Shown: positions 13,026 through 22,399 of the stretch, piece after piece
Position numbering within the stretch: the first letter of the stretch is position 1
Layout: every line of letters starts with the position of its first letter
Assembly (NCBI GenBank): GCA_008711295.1
Contig: VUYV01000063.1
Span: 1,679,127-1,743,126 of the forward strand
Source of the DNA: Anarhynchus alexandrinus
Taxonomy: Eukaryota; Chordata; Aves; Charadriiformes; Charadriidae
Length of the DNA: 64,000 bases
Direction of reading: 5' to 3'
Translations under genes and position numbers: made by a program
Notes under the pieces: model-generated
The model's database searches: none
The model's input: only the letters and a program-made list of their open reading frames with translations
Told to the model about the DNA's origin: nothing

Positions 13026-13132
13026 TAGGAAATGTCAGAGTGATGTCATGCAGTCACTTTATTTTAAATGAATTAAAGATGAAATATGACTTTCTGTAGG
13101 TTGTTACACACAGCGTAGCCTCCGTGAAGCTC
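13026..13132 (+). repeat. Duplicated ~107-bp module, copy A
   Basis: The module starts taggaaatgtcagagTGATGTCA and continues through an AT-rich centre (ttattttaaatgaattaaag) to ctccgtgaagctc. It matches 14985-15090 in direct orientation at about 90% overall, with one mismatch in the first 60 bases. A weaker resemblance extends ~20 bp upstream. TGATGTCA (13041-13048), a CRE/AP-1-like octamer, is kept in both copies. It may be a duplicated enhancer core or a low-copy dispersed repeat. Confidence 0.92.
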
Positions 13133-13837
13133 TACAGCCCGATTCATTTTGTATGAGCTTATAAGGATTGCAAGTTTGGTTAGAATAACCGAAATACTGA
13201 TCTGGTGTCTAACAGACGGGAGAGATAAAGTACAACTCAAAACAGGGTCTTCTTCAAGATATTTGTAGTTGCGTGCTTTATCATTTTAATTTATATTTGC
13301 TGTCTAACCCATTTTTCTACAGTCTTGACATTCACAAATGTGCCCATCGACTGTTCCTATGACTGATTCATGGAAGAGTATAAATTACCAAATTAATGCC
13401 TCTGCATATTTTCTGCACTTAAGCTAATAGTAGGGGAATTTGCATAGGTGACCTCAGTGCCTTAAAACCTGACATAAATATAAAATCGTGAAAATGATCT
13501 CACTCCTCTATAGATATGCCCAGTTTGTATCGGGGGTGTGCTTAGCATTCCTTCATTTGTCCAGCTTTTAATTGCCAGGCAATGAAGTTATTCCTTGGTT
13601 GAAATAGCAGCAGTGGTGGCTGGTTCAGACTGCTCAGCGGGATATCTAGATACAAACAAAACCACCCAAAAATTCATGGCAAACCGATCATGTTTGTGTG
13701 TGATCCCCTGTAAATGAGGTCACAGACTGCCAAAGGCTTCAACCCTAAGTCACAGGCAGGCTTCAAAGAATTAAAAATGAGCCAACTGGTAAGGCAAGAG
13801 TTGTGACTCCTACTTTTACTATGTGCATTTTTTGCAC
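13133..13837. other. Unique AT-rich sequence between module A and CR1
   Basis: No gene or recognised repeat. All open frames are very short. The sequence up to about 13230 continues the style of the enhancer-like block upstream. Confidence 0.45.
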
Positions 13838-14275
13838 ATGATGATCCGAGAGCTGGAGCACCTCTCCTATGAGGAGAGGCTGAAAGAGTTAGGGCTGTTC
13901 AGTCTGGAGAAGAGAAGGCTCCGGGGAGACCTTATTGTGGCTTTCCAGTCCCTAAAGGGGCTACAGGAGAGCTGGGGAAGGACTTTTTACTGGGGCATGG
14001 AGTGATAGGACGAGGGGGAATGGCTTCAAACTGGAAGAGGGCAGGTTTAGACTGAACATTAGGAAGAAGTTTTTCACTGTGAGGGTGGTGAGGCACTGGC
14101 ACAGGTTGCCCAGAGAGGTTGTTGAGGCCCCATCCCTGGAGGTGTTCAAGGCCAGGCTGGAGGTGGCCTTGGGCAGCCTGGTCTGGTGGGAGGTGTCCCT
14201 GCCTATGGCAGGGGGGTTGGAACTTGATGATCTTCAAGGTCCTTTCCAACCTCAACCATTCTATGATTCTATGAT
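13838..14275 (+). mobile_element. CR1 LINE fragment, ORF2 C-terminus plus 3' end
   Basis: The fragment begins in the 'gatccgagagctggagcacc' part of ORF2 and ends with ATTCTATGATTCTATGA. Translated pieces include the typical CR1 ORF2 C-terminal motifs [18 protein letters not shown] (here partly changed) and [20 protein letters not shown], but the frame is interrupted near 14003, where a TGA follows TGGGGCATGGAG. It lies between the two copies of the ~107-bp module. Confidence 0.96.
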
Positions 14276-14984
14276 TTTCTTCTGGCCACCTTCCATGGCC
14301 CAAGCTCTGATGCACGCTTCACTACCATACCCCAGACTCAGGGCTGCGAGCCTCACACTTATTGGTATGTAATTCCCTTAATTTCATGGACTGCTAAGAA
14401 GTCAGTGACAGTTCGCTCCGGATTATTTTTTTCCTTTTCTTTTGTTTTTATTTCAGTTGTTATCTCCTTCACCTGCAGCAAACAATTGGTAAAAATTTTA
14501 CTCAATAGGGGGTTTCTCATCTAAAAATCAGATTTTGCTGTGAACATTATTTTTTGCGGTCTATAGCTGTCATCCCCCAGGCACATTGCCTGAAGTAGGA
14601 TGTTCTTAACCGTGGGTAAGGACAGCATTGGTCTTGGGCGTCCGTTCAGGTTAAGCAGAAGGAAGGTCCACCGGTTAAACTCAAGGCTGGAGTTACTGAG
14701 TCTCTGGTTAGGACACGGGTCTGCAGGTGGTGGTCCGAGGGTCCAAGCCCCCCTGCGGTTCAGGCCAGGGGCTCCCCAAATTCCCTGTCTGTGCCATGGT
14801 GCTCTGTGGAACTGATGGTCTTGGGAGGGTTGCCCGTGGCCTTCAGGTGGCCAGGGCTGTTTGCTCAGTTGTCTCCATTTGGTTCCTTCCTCTTTGCCAT
14901 TAGCAATTAAATTCTGCTTCTTGTAGGCTTGCTTGGTTCTGGTTTGATATTTGTTTGCCTGCATAGCTGCAAATATCTTGACAT
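14276..14984. other. Unique sequence; unrecognised GC-rich part 14590-14880
   Basis: A 147-codon minus-strand frame (14521-14964) and a 71-codon plus-strand frame share this DNA. Neither product is recognisable, and the minus product is low in hydrophobic structure and rich in Q, P and N. The GC-rich part could be a decayed repeat of an unknown family. I do not call a gene. Confidence 0.4.
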
Positions 14985-15090
14985 TAGGAAATGTCAGAGT
15001 GATGTCACGCAGTCACTTTATTTTAAATGAATTAAAGATGAAATGTGACTCCTCGGTAGGTTGTCACACAGTGTAGCCTCCGTGGAGCTC
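14985..15090 (+). repeat. Duplicated ~107-bp module, copy B
   Basis: This is the second copy of the module at 13026-13132, same orientation, 1,959 bp downstream. Differences are mostly transitions plus small gaps in the last third, while the first 60 bases differ once. TGATGTCA is preserved at 15000-15007. Upstream DNA (agctgcaaatatcttgac) loosely resembles the sequence before copy A. Downstream sequences do not match. Confidence 0.92.
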
Positions 15091-16382
15091 CCTGAAGCAC
15101 TTCAAAACAGGCCAAACAAAACTGAACAGAAAAGCCTCAGCGGGCCAAGGTGCTTTTACCTCCACGGGCTGTGAATAAGTCTGCTAATGACTCAGCCACC
15201 ACCTTCTGCTCATTGACTTCCCTACTACACCTTAAAAGTCCACTTTAAAAAGTATGCAATAGTGACGGCAGTGTGGTATGCACTTCTAAATATTTATGGT
15301 GATAGACACTTTCTTCTTGATTCTTACTGGGTGCAATTGCTTCTTTAATGGAGACTTTAATTACACCCCCAGATAGAAGCAGTGACCACGTGGACACACT
15401 TCCATAACTAACAGAAAGGCTGGCAAAGAAGACAACCCCCCATTTTTTTTCCAGCTTCATGAAGATGTGGTAAAAGAAAACTCTTTTGGTTGATGCCATA
15501 GGGTACCTACAGGCGTGCTGTGAAAAATGAGTTCTCAGTAGGATGGGAGAAGAGTTCTCTTCAATTTATTTTGTTATCCAAGGTTAATTGGGGAACAGAC
15601 TACTTGACCTTCACTAGAAATAACTGCATAAGACTGGGACGTTCTTTGTTAATTTAAACTCCAAATAAGACCCTGAATTAACTTTTTATTAAAAATGTGT
15701 TTATTTGTACATAGTTTCCTGCCACTGGACTGAATCAAAAAGTTTGCACTCTCTATGCTTTGCTCAAAGTGGATGTTTTAGATGCGAGAAAACCAGAAGA
15801 ACGTCCACATGCCTTTGCAAAGGCCTTCCTGCCCTGAGAAGGAGGACCGCATAAACTGAGCGACACGCTGAAGAGTGGTGGAAATGCGTGGTATGAGGAG
15901 GACACATTGCCAAGGTCATCTGATGGCTTCGCTCCAGCAGGGGAAAAGCGGCCGTCTGAGCTCCTGGAGTACAGAGGTGGCACGTGGCCAAGGGATGCTG
16001 GTGGCTTGGTCCTGGCCCAGGAGATACACCAGCAGAGGGACTACGATTACTTCCTTCAGTTCTTACTTACTCCTTACGGTATGTCCTATTCAAACACGTA
16101 TTTTGAGAAGTTCTTGCTCTGAATTCACCGGCTGTGTAGCTCAAAAGTAGGTGTCTCTAGTCATGCGAAGGCAGGAGGAGCTCTTGGCACGCGTCTGCAC
16201 ACCAGCCAGAGGAGCAGAGCCCTGGCCGGCGCCCCACGCGGATGCCTGCCAGCCGGGGCACGCTGCTCACCCCGCAGCCCAGCCGTTACGCTCAGATATT
16301 GATTAGCAAAACAAGCTCATAACAAAATTGAAAAATTTAATTTTGATTAGTTTTGTCTTCCCCCAAGGAAAATTCACAATCT
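15091..16382. other. Unique non-coding sequence
   Basis: No recognisable gene. Open frames of 60-90 codons overlap on both strands around 15750-16150 without a domain. A CpG-rich spot lies at 16190-16290. The poly-T beginning at 16385 is the left edge of the duplicated segment that follows. Confidence 0.45.
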
Positions 16383-16796
16383 TCTTTTTTTTTTTTTTCC
16401 CCTGAAAGACAGTATTTTGGTTCTCATGTTCTTTATTTTACTAGTGACCATCTGGTACTTTGTAGATACTTTACTGGTGCTGGATATTGATTTCTGTAAC
16501 GATTCCCGTGCAACCTGGCTCTAATTATTTGAATTTTTTTTTTTCTGTTTTTAAAGTAGATTAGATGCTATTTTTTTGATGTTGGCTCAGATCGCTTGCT
16601 TTTTCCTCCACACTGAAAATAGAACAGACCTAAATGTATAAACTGAATGTTGTTAAAAAAAAGAAAAAAAAAATAACAAAGTTTGTAATGTTCTTGTAGA
16701 AACAGTAGGACACGCCGTGGAGACTGTGCTCTCACTTATTGCGCTAAGCAGGCATCTCATGTGCTTCAGCAAGTATTGTGGCTTGCTGTAGGTTTC

Positions 16797-16797
16797 N
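16797..16797. other. Single-N assembly join
   Basis: One N after ggtttc. Comparison with the right copy shows that about 467 bases (18157-18623, including a CR1 fragment) are missing at this point, so the N marks a join and not a single uncertain base. Confidence 0.9.
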
Positions 16798-17003
16798 GGA
16801 GAAGGCGGCAGCCCCAAAGTGGTGGCCAGGGGCCCCTTGGAGCATCTCTCCAGGCTCACCCGGACCAGACAGCAGCATTGGACCACAGCCACTTTGGGCA
16901 AGGTAGGAGCCACCTAATTTCTTGATGGCTTTTGCAAACATTACCCCAAAAACTGGTGTTGACCTCCAGATGTGCCTTTTTGTTGCTTCAGGCTCATCTA
17001 TAG

Positions 17004-17165
17004 TCATGGAATCATAGAATGGTTTAGGTTGGACGGGACCTTGAAGATCATCCAGTTCCAACCCCCCTGCCTTGGGCAGGGACACCTCCCACCAGCCCAG
17101 GTTGCTCCAAGCTCCGTCCAACCTGGCCTTGAACACCTCCAGGGATGGGGCAGCCACAACTTCTC
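17004..17165 (-). mobile_element. CR1 LINE 3'-end fragment (left duplicate)
   Basis: It starts with the complement of the octamer tail (tggaatcatagaatgg) and runs through the CR1 3' region to about 'cacaacttctct'. The same fragment lies at 18829-18990 in the right copy and differs by several substitutions and one base of length, so the copies are not identical alleles by this measure. Confidence 0.93.
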
Positions 17166-17571
17166 TTTGTTCTACTTGGTTGTCCTTTGCTACGAAGCCC
17201 CATCCTTGGCCACACTCCTGCATGGAGGTGACTCCTGGTTCTTGGGACAGGGGTGGTTTTCCCCAGCTCCTGCAGGCAGGGACAAGCTGCCACAGCTCTG
17301 CCCAGGGCTGGACTCACCTTGTCAGGTGTGGAACAGCCCTCCCGTGCACTTGCATGTCAAATTAGTGGGGAAGCCATCCCAAGAACCCCTTGGAAAACAC
17401 TTATTTTTGTGGAAACATCCCACTGCATCCTATTGAAATATTTATAGCGCGCAGTTCTGTTTTATCATTCCTACATCAATATTGAAGTTTAATGTCAATA
17501 TTAGTATGAAGTGTCTGTAAGGGTTTGGAAAATAAGAATCAGAAAGATCAAATATTTTATTTATGCGCAGT

Positions 17572-17744
17572 NNNNNNNNNNNNNNNNNNNNNNNNNNNNN
17601 NNNNNNNNNNNNNNNNNNNNNNNNNNNNNNNNNNNNNNNNNNNNNNNNNNNNNNNNNNNNNNNNNNNNNNNNNNNNNNNNNNNNNNNNNNNNNNNNNNNN
17701 NNNNNNNNNNNNNNNNNNNNNNNNNNNNNNNNNNNNNNNNNNNN
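17572..17744. other. Assembly gap (173 N)
   Basis: A run of 173 N separates the two copies of the duplicated segment and abuts a poly-T on its right. Any frame read across it is meaningless. Confidence 1.
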
Positions 17745-18062
17745 TTTTTTTTTTTTTTCCCCTGAAAGACAGTATTTTGGTTCTCATGTTCTTTATTTTA
17801 CTAGTGACCATCTGGTACTTTGTAGATACTTTACTGGTGCTGGATATTGATTTCTGTAACGATTCCCGTGCAACCTGGCTCTAATTATTTGAATTTTTTT
17901 TTTTCTGTTTTTAAAGTAGATTAGATGCTATTTTTTTGATGTTGGCTCAGATCGCTTGCTTTTTCCTCCACACTGAAAATAGAACAGACCTAAATGTATA
18001 AACTGAATGTTGTTAAAAAAAAGAAAAAAAAAATAACAAAGTTTGTAATGTTCTTGTAGAAA

Positions 18063-18180
18063 CAGTAGGACACGCCATGGAGACTGTGCTCTCACTTATT
18101 GCGCTAAGCAGGCATCTCATGTGCTTCAGCAAGTATTGTGGCTTGCTGTAGGTTTCTCAGCTCACCTGGGGAGTAAGGAC
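18063..18180 (-). repeat. Non-CR1 flank shared (inverted) with 7404-7522
   Basis: Read as reverse complement, 18180 to 18121 is identical over 60 bases to 7404-7463 and 18120 to 18063 is similar to 7464-7522. Like its partner it abuts the 3' end of a CR1 of the same subtype. Homology fades at 'tcctactgt' on both sides. Confidence 0.9.
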
Positions 18181-18523
18181 AGAATCCCAGAATCCCAGAG
18201 TGGTGGGGGTTGGAAGGGCCCTCTGGAACTCCCCCAGTGCCACCCCCTGCCAGAGCAGGGGCACCTCCAGCAGTGGCACAGGACGGCGTCCAGGCGGGTT
18301 TGGAATGGCTCCAGAGTGGGAGACTCCCCCACCTCTCTGGGCAGCCTGTGCCACTGCTCTGCCACCCGCACAGGAGAGAAGGCCCTCCTCAGGTTTAGAT
18401 GGAACTTCTATGTTCAAGTTTGTGCCCGTTCCCTCTTGTCCTGTCACTGGGCACCACTGGAAACAGACTGTTCCCATCCCCCTGGCACCCTCCCTTGAAG
18501 GATTTGTAGGTATTGATAAGAGC
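18181..18523 (-). mobile_element. CR1 LINE fragment, inverted partner of 7077-7403
   Basis: The 3' end (agaatcccagaatcccagag on the plus strand) is at 18181. The 5' truncation lies near 18518-18523, within a few bases of the point where the 7077-7403 copy is truncated. The shared truncation point, shared diagnostic bases and shared 3' flank suggest one ~455-bp unit copied to two sites. The 5' flanks of the two copies do not match. Confidence 0.92.
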
Positions 18524-18828
18524 AGTGGCCTCAACTGCGTGGGACCAGACCCATCAGAGACACGCATCCGAAGGCATTTTTTGTTTCTGTGCTCTCAGGC
18601 TCTGCGCTGCGTACTGCCCTTGAGGAGAAGGCTGCAGCCCCAAAGTGGTGGCCGGGGACCCCTTGGAGCATCTCTCCAGGCTCACCCGGACCAGACAGCA
18701 GCATTGAACCACAGCCACTTTGGTCAAGGTAGGAGCCACCTAATTTCTTGATGACTTTTGCAAACATTGCCCCAAAACCTGGTGTTGACCTCCAGATGTG
18801 CCTTTTTGTTGCTTCAGGCTCATCTATA

Positions 18829-18990
18829 GTCATAGAATCATAGAATGGTTTAGGTTGGACGGGACCTTGAAGATCATCCAGTCCCACCCCCCTGCCCTGG
18901 GCAGGGACACCTCCCACCAGTCCATGTTGCTCCAAGCCCCGTCCAACCTGGCCTTGAACACCTCCAGGAATGGTGCAGCCACAACTTCTC
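18829..18990 (-). mobile_element. CR1 LINE 3'-end fragment (right duplicate)
   Basis: This is the counterpart of 17004-17165. It starts at the complement of the octamer tail and ends near 'cacaacttctct'. The following ~250 bases (to about 19245) are GC-rich, shared only with the left copy, and not recognised. Confidence 0.93.
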
Positions 18991-19396
18991 TGTGTTCTAC
19001 TTGGTTGTCCTTTGCTACGCAGCCCCATCCTTGGCCACGCTCCTGCGTGGAGGTGGCTGCTGGTTCCTGGGACAGGGGTGGTTTTCCCCAGCTCCTGCAG
19101 GCAGGGACAAGCTGCCACAGCTCTGCCCAGGGCTGGACTCACCTTGTCAGGTGTGGAACAGCCCTCCCGTGCACTTGCATGTCAAATTAGTGGGGAAGCC
19201 ATCCCAAGAACCCCTTGGAAAACACTTATTTTTGTGGAAACATCCCACTGCATCCTATTGAAATATTTATAGCGCGCAGTTCTGTTTTATCATTCCTACA
19301 TCAATATTGAAGTTTAATGTCAATATTAGTATGAAGTGTCTGTAAGGGTTTGGAAAATAAGAATCAGAAAGATCAAATATTTTATTTATGCGCAGT

Positions 19397-19982
19397 AAAT
19401 TTTTAAAGTCTCCCTTGTGTTTTGATCGAAAATGCATATTACTGAACAATTTAGTTTCAAAAGTCTTTCTCTGATGTAAGATTTATTAGGTATCCGCGGC
19501 GCTCTGATGGAAATATGTGAAAAGTCAACGTTGCCCTTACCTGCACCCCGGGCAGCGCTATTTAAAGGTCTCTGCTGTTCTGGGGTTCCTCTCTTAAAAG
19601 AAACAATAATCGCAAAGCCGTGCGCGGTGGGTGTTGCAGGTCTGAAGCAATGCCCGGTCTATAAATGGTATATATATGTTCTTTGGTCTTTTAAAACTAC
19701 TGCCAGAACAACCCCGTCAGCATCACGGCTCCGGGTTTTCGGTGTTTTGGAGGACATCTCATTCGCTTCTGCGCTTAGGGACGTAGAGCAAAACCACACG
19801 AATAAAAATAAGGGGTCGAATCGCCAGCGGTGAGTCGCAGATGTGGTTGAAGATGTGGCGGGGGAACAAAATCCGCGAAGAGGAGGCGGCGCAGGAGATT
19901 CTGCCGCTGGGGAGGTTGTTCCGTTGCAGTGCGCTGCCGGAGTACCCGGAGATGCATATATTAATGCTGAGGTGGAATTCGG
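19397..19982. other. Unique sequence with GC-rich part 19540-19960
   Basis: AT-rich DNA to about 19490 is followed by a CpG-bearing stretch containing TATA-like words (TATTTAAAG near 19559 and TATAAATGG at 19660). Frames on both strands reach 60-130 codons without any recognisable product. It could be promoter-like, but no transcript evidence is visible. Confidence 0.35.
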
Positions 19983-20136
19983 AATGTTGTCAGACAGACT
20001 TTCCGCTCCCTGGAAAGGTGTTATAATTATAATGACACACATATATGGCACCGCACCTTTTTTCTTTTTTTTTTTTTAAGTTAGGAATGAGCAATTAATC
20101 TATCCTTGGATTTTATTTGTAAGGCAATATTTTTCC
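19983..20136 (+). repeat. N-bounded direct duplication, left copy
   Basis: From aatgttgtcagacagac to 'atttttcc' this repeats at 20138-20277, directly after a single N. The differences are the length of the poly-T tract, six extra bases (cgcacc) in the left copy and two substitutions. Near-identity with a single N at the junction indicates an assembly join more than a biological tandem duplication. Confidence 0.95.
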
Positions 20137-20137
20137 N

Positions 20138-20277
20138 AATGTTGTCAGACAGACTTTCCGCTCCCTGGAAAGGTGTTATAATTATAATGACACACATATA
20201 TGGCACCTTTTTTTTTTTAAGTTAGGAATGAGCGATTAATCTATCCTTGGATTTTATTTGTAAGGCAACATTTTTCC
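20138..20277 (+). repeat. N-bounded direct duplication, right copy
   Basis: Second copy of 19983-20136 with a shorter poly-T tract. It then runs into unique DNA, so it is the copy with intact right flank. Confidence 0.95.
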
Positions 20278-20875
20278 TCCTTTTCCTTTGAAACAAAATG
20301 TTGTAAGAAAGAATAATACTGTAAAAAAGAAATAAAACTCCCTTTAGAGGCAATTTTTGTTGATTTTTAGTAGTCTCTTTCAATTTACTTGCAAATAAGC
20401 ATATTTGCCTTTAATTCCTAATTACTCTCAAATAATTTTCCCTTCATCTCCAGATGAAGGCTGCAAAACAGGTTACAGGAGGTTTGTTATCTTTGGTGTT
20501 TACCTTTTACATAAATAATCTCTTGAAAATACTGCAACAGTTACTGTTAAATCCTGGTACGTTGCGGATGATGATAATTTTTAAAATTTCTGAGTATTTA
20601 GAAGCATGTCGTATCCTTTCCTTCTTGGAACAGTAGTTGATGAGAGCGTTTTGTTACTGAAGGCAGCAGGACAGGTTCTTGCCGTCACTCCTTGCTTACA
20701 TCCCTGCTTCCGTAGTTAAATTCGCAAATTCAGAAACTGAGCCAAATCCCAGTAAAACATCAGCGTGTTTCGCTAATGTTAAATTGGGGATCTGATGGTG
20801 ACCGCTGTCGCAGCAGTGCCGTTTCACCCTGAAAATCTGCTTTGTGTAGAATACCTCAAATTATTATTATGGTTT
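20278..20875. other. Unique AT-rich sequence
   Basis: No gene or known repeat. It is AT-rich with short frames only, and resembles ordinary avian intergenic DNA. Confidence 0.5.
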
Positions 20876-20947
20876 AATACATACATGTACATATATACAC
20901 ATGTACACGGATAGATGCATATGTATTTATATTTGTGTGTCTGTACC
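20876..20947. repeat. TATG/ACAT-type microsatellite, 3' side of CR1
   Basis: The sequence is a degenerate alternating array (acatacatgtacatatatac...). A related TATG-type array lies on the other side of the CR1 at 21391-21444, so the CR1 seems to have inserted into, or seeded, a microsatellite. Confidence 0.8.
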
Positions 20948-21390
20948 ACAGAATCATAGAATGGTTTAGGTTGGAAAGGACCTTGAAGATCATCGAGTTC
21001 CAACCCCCCTGCCATAGGCAGGGACACCTCCCACCAGAGCAGGTTGCCCAAGGCCACGTCCAGCCTGGCCTTGAACACCTCCAGGGATGGGGCCTCAACA
21101 ACCTCTCTGGGCAACCTGGGACAGTGCCTCACCACCCTCACAGTGAAAAACTTCTTCCTAATGTTCAATCTAAACCTGCCCTCTTCCAGTTTGAAGCCAT
21201 TCCCCCTCGTCCTATCACTCCATGCCCCAGTAAAAAGTCCCTCCCCAGCTCTCCTGGAGCCCCTTTAGGGACTGGAAGGCCGCAATAAGGTCTCCCCGGA
21301 GCCTTCTCTTCTCCAGGCTGAACAGCCCCAACTCTTTCAGCCTCTCCTCATAGGAGAGGTGCTCCAGCCCTCGGATCATCCTCGTGGCTC
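20948..21390 (-). mobile_element. CR1 LINE fragment inside a microsatellite
   Basis: It starts at the complement of the octamer tail (cagaatcatagaatgg) and reaches back to 'ggatcatcctcgtggctc' in ORF2. It is very similar to the copies at 32138 and 56941, so it belongs to the same, probably recent, subfamily. Coding remnants such as [15 protein letters not shown] are readable on the minus strand, but the reading frame is interrupted. Confidence 0.96.
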
Positions 21391-21444
21391 TAATGTATGT
21401 ATATAATGTATGTATATAAACATAATGTATGTATATAAACGTAA
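21391..21444. repeat. (TAATGTATGTATA)n microsatellite, 5' side of CR1
   Basis: TAATGTATGTATA-type units recur about four times with small changes. Together with 20876-20947 they bracket the CR1. Confidence 0.9.
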
Positions 21445-22399
21445 CCCTTCAAACATATATAAGCCTCTTTTCCTCTTCTAGGGCACTGCTTGCTCTGCCT
21501 GAGCGTGGTCAGCCGTGAAGTTTTTGCTTAAATCGCCCATATCTGGCTGAGGATCGCGTTCTTAATTGAAAGCTAAAGGATACGTCTCTTCATTGCGGAG
21601 GAAAAATTATGACTCGGATTCCCTCGACGAAGGGAAAAGCCAGAAGGTGAGAGCAGCAAGCGCGTCCCGGGATGGAGCTGGGACCCCCCGCGGGGGTTGG
21701 GAGAACCGGGGGTTGGCGGTGCGGTTGTCCATCGGACCCTGTCGTTAACATCCAGACCCTTCCGAGGTGTCCCTCTCGCTGGGTGGCTTCACGGGGGTCG
21801 GTGGTTAAGCCAGTCTGAGGGCTGAAACGGCAGCTCGTGTCTTCATTTGGGGATGCTGCCGGTGTCTGGTTTTTAGGGGCCCAAACATATCATCATCAGT
21901 AAACAAATAAGCTAATTACAGACTAAGTCTGGGCAGGCAGAGGAGTGTTTCTGGTTCTTGCTATCCCACATGGCAGCAGTGGGCTTTGCAGTCACAGACG
22001 ACCTTCCCCTAACTGCGTTCCCACCACTTCTGCTTTCCATCATAAGTAGTGAAAACAACTCACTCAGCACCATTTTCACCAGTTCCATATAGAAGGCTTT
22101 AAGGATTAACTTGAGCAACGCCTCTTTTTCTTTTTTTTTAACTTAGCAACGATTTTTTTGGCCTGGAAAGCATCACTGCTGGTCTGTTCCTTTGCTCGCC
22201 CCGATACCTTCAAAGGCCACGTAGAGGCTTTAAACGTACCTCTTGTGCCCTTCGCCGCCGAGGTGGTTTATTGGCAAATAGAGAAACGGTTTGCGATTAA
22301 TCAAACTGTTCATTATAGCCATTTATTTGACACGGGAGCACCACATCGGCATTTATTGGAGGCGGTGGCGACACTGCATGATCAGGATCCCTGTCCGAG
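21445..22399. other. Unique sequence with a GC-rich patch (21640-21800)
   Basis: The patch has several CpGs and a CCCCCGCGGGGG palindrome near 21691. No gene is recognised. The flanks are AT-rich. Confidence 0.45.

Larger units (their letters stand above)
16383..17571 (+). repeat. Direct duplication, left copy
   Basis: From the poly-T to 'ttatttatgcgcagt' this segment repeats at 17745-19396. Three zones differ in divergence. 16401-16796 has about one mismatch in ~395 bases. 16798-17245 has many, roughly one per 20 bases. About 17246-17571 appears identical. A single N at 16797 stands where the right copy has about 467 extra bases. The two copies are separated only by a 173-base gap. This could be true tandem duplication, two haplotypes placed in series, or faulty gap filling. 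Confidence 0.95.
17745..19396 (+). repeat. Direct duplication, right copy
   Basis: This copy starts at the poly-T directly after the gap and ends at 'gcgcagt', after which the sequence continues without interruption into 19397. It contains about 467 bases absent from the left copy, including a CR1 and flanking DNA. Because it is continuous, it is probably the more reliable of the two copies. Confidence 0.95.

Noticed and set aside
14680..14760. tRNA/SINE-like stretch with ggttaggac and gggtccaagccc
   Set aside because: Resembles A- and B-box words loosely, but no tRNA fold or repeat tail is visible.
16798..17245. Possible LTR or unknown dispersed repeat in the diverged zone
   Set aside because: No terminal TG...CA pair, primer-binding site or coding remnant is visible; only the duplication itself is supported.
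17511..17884. Open frames spanning the N run
   Set aside because: Read mostly through undetermined bases; meaningless.
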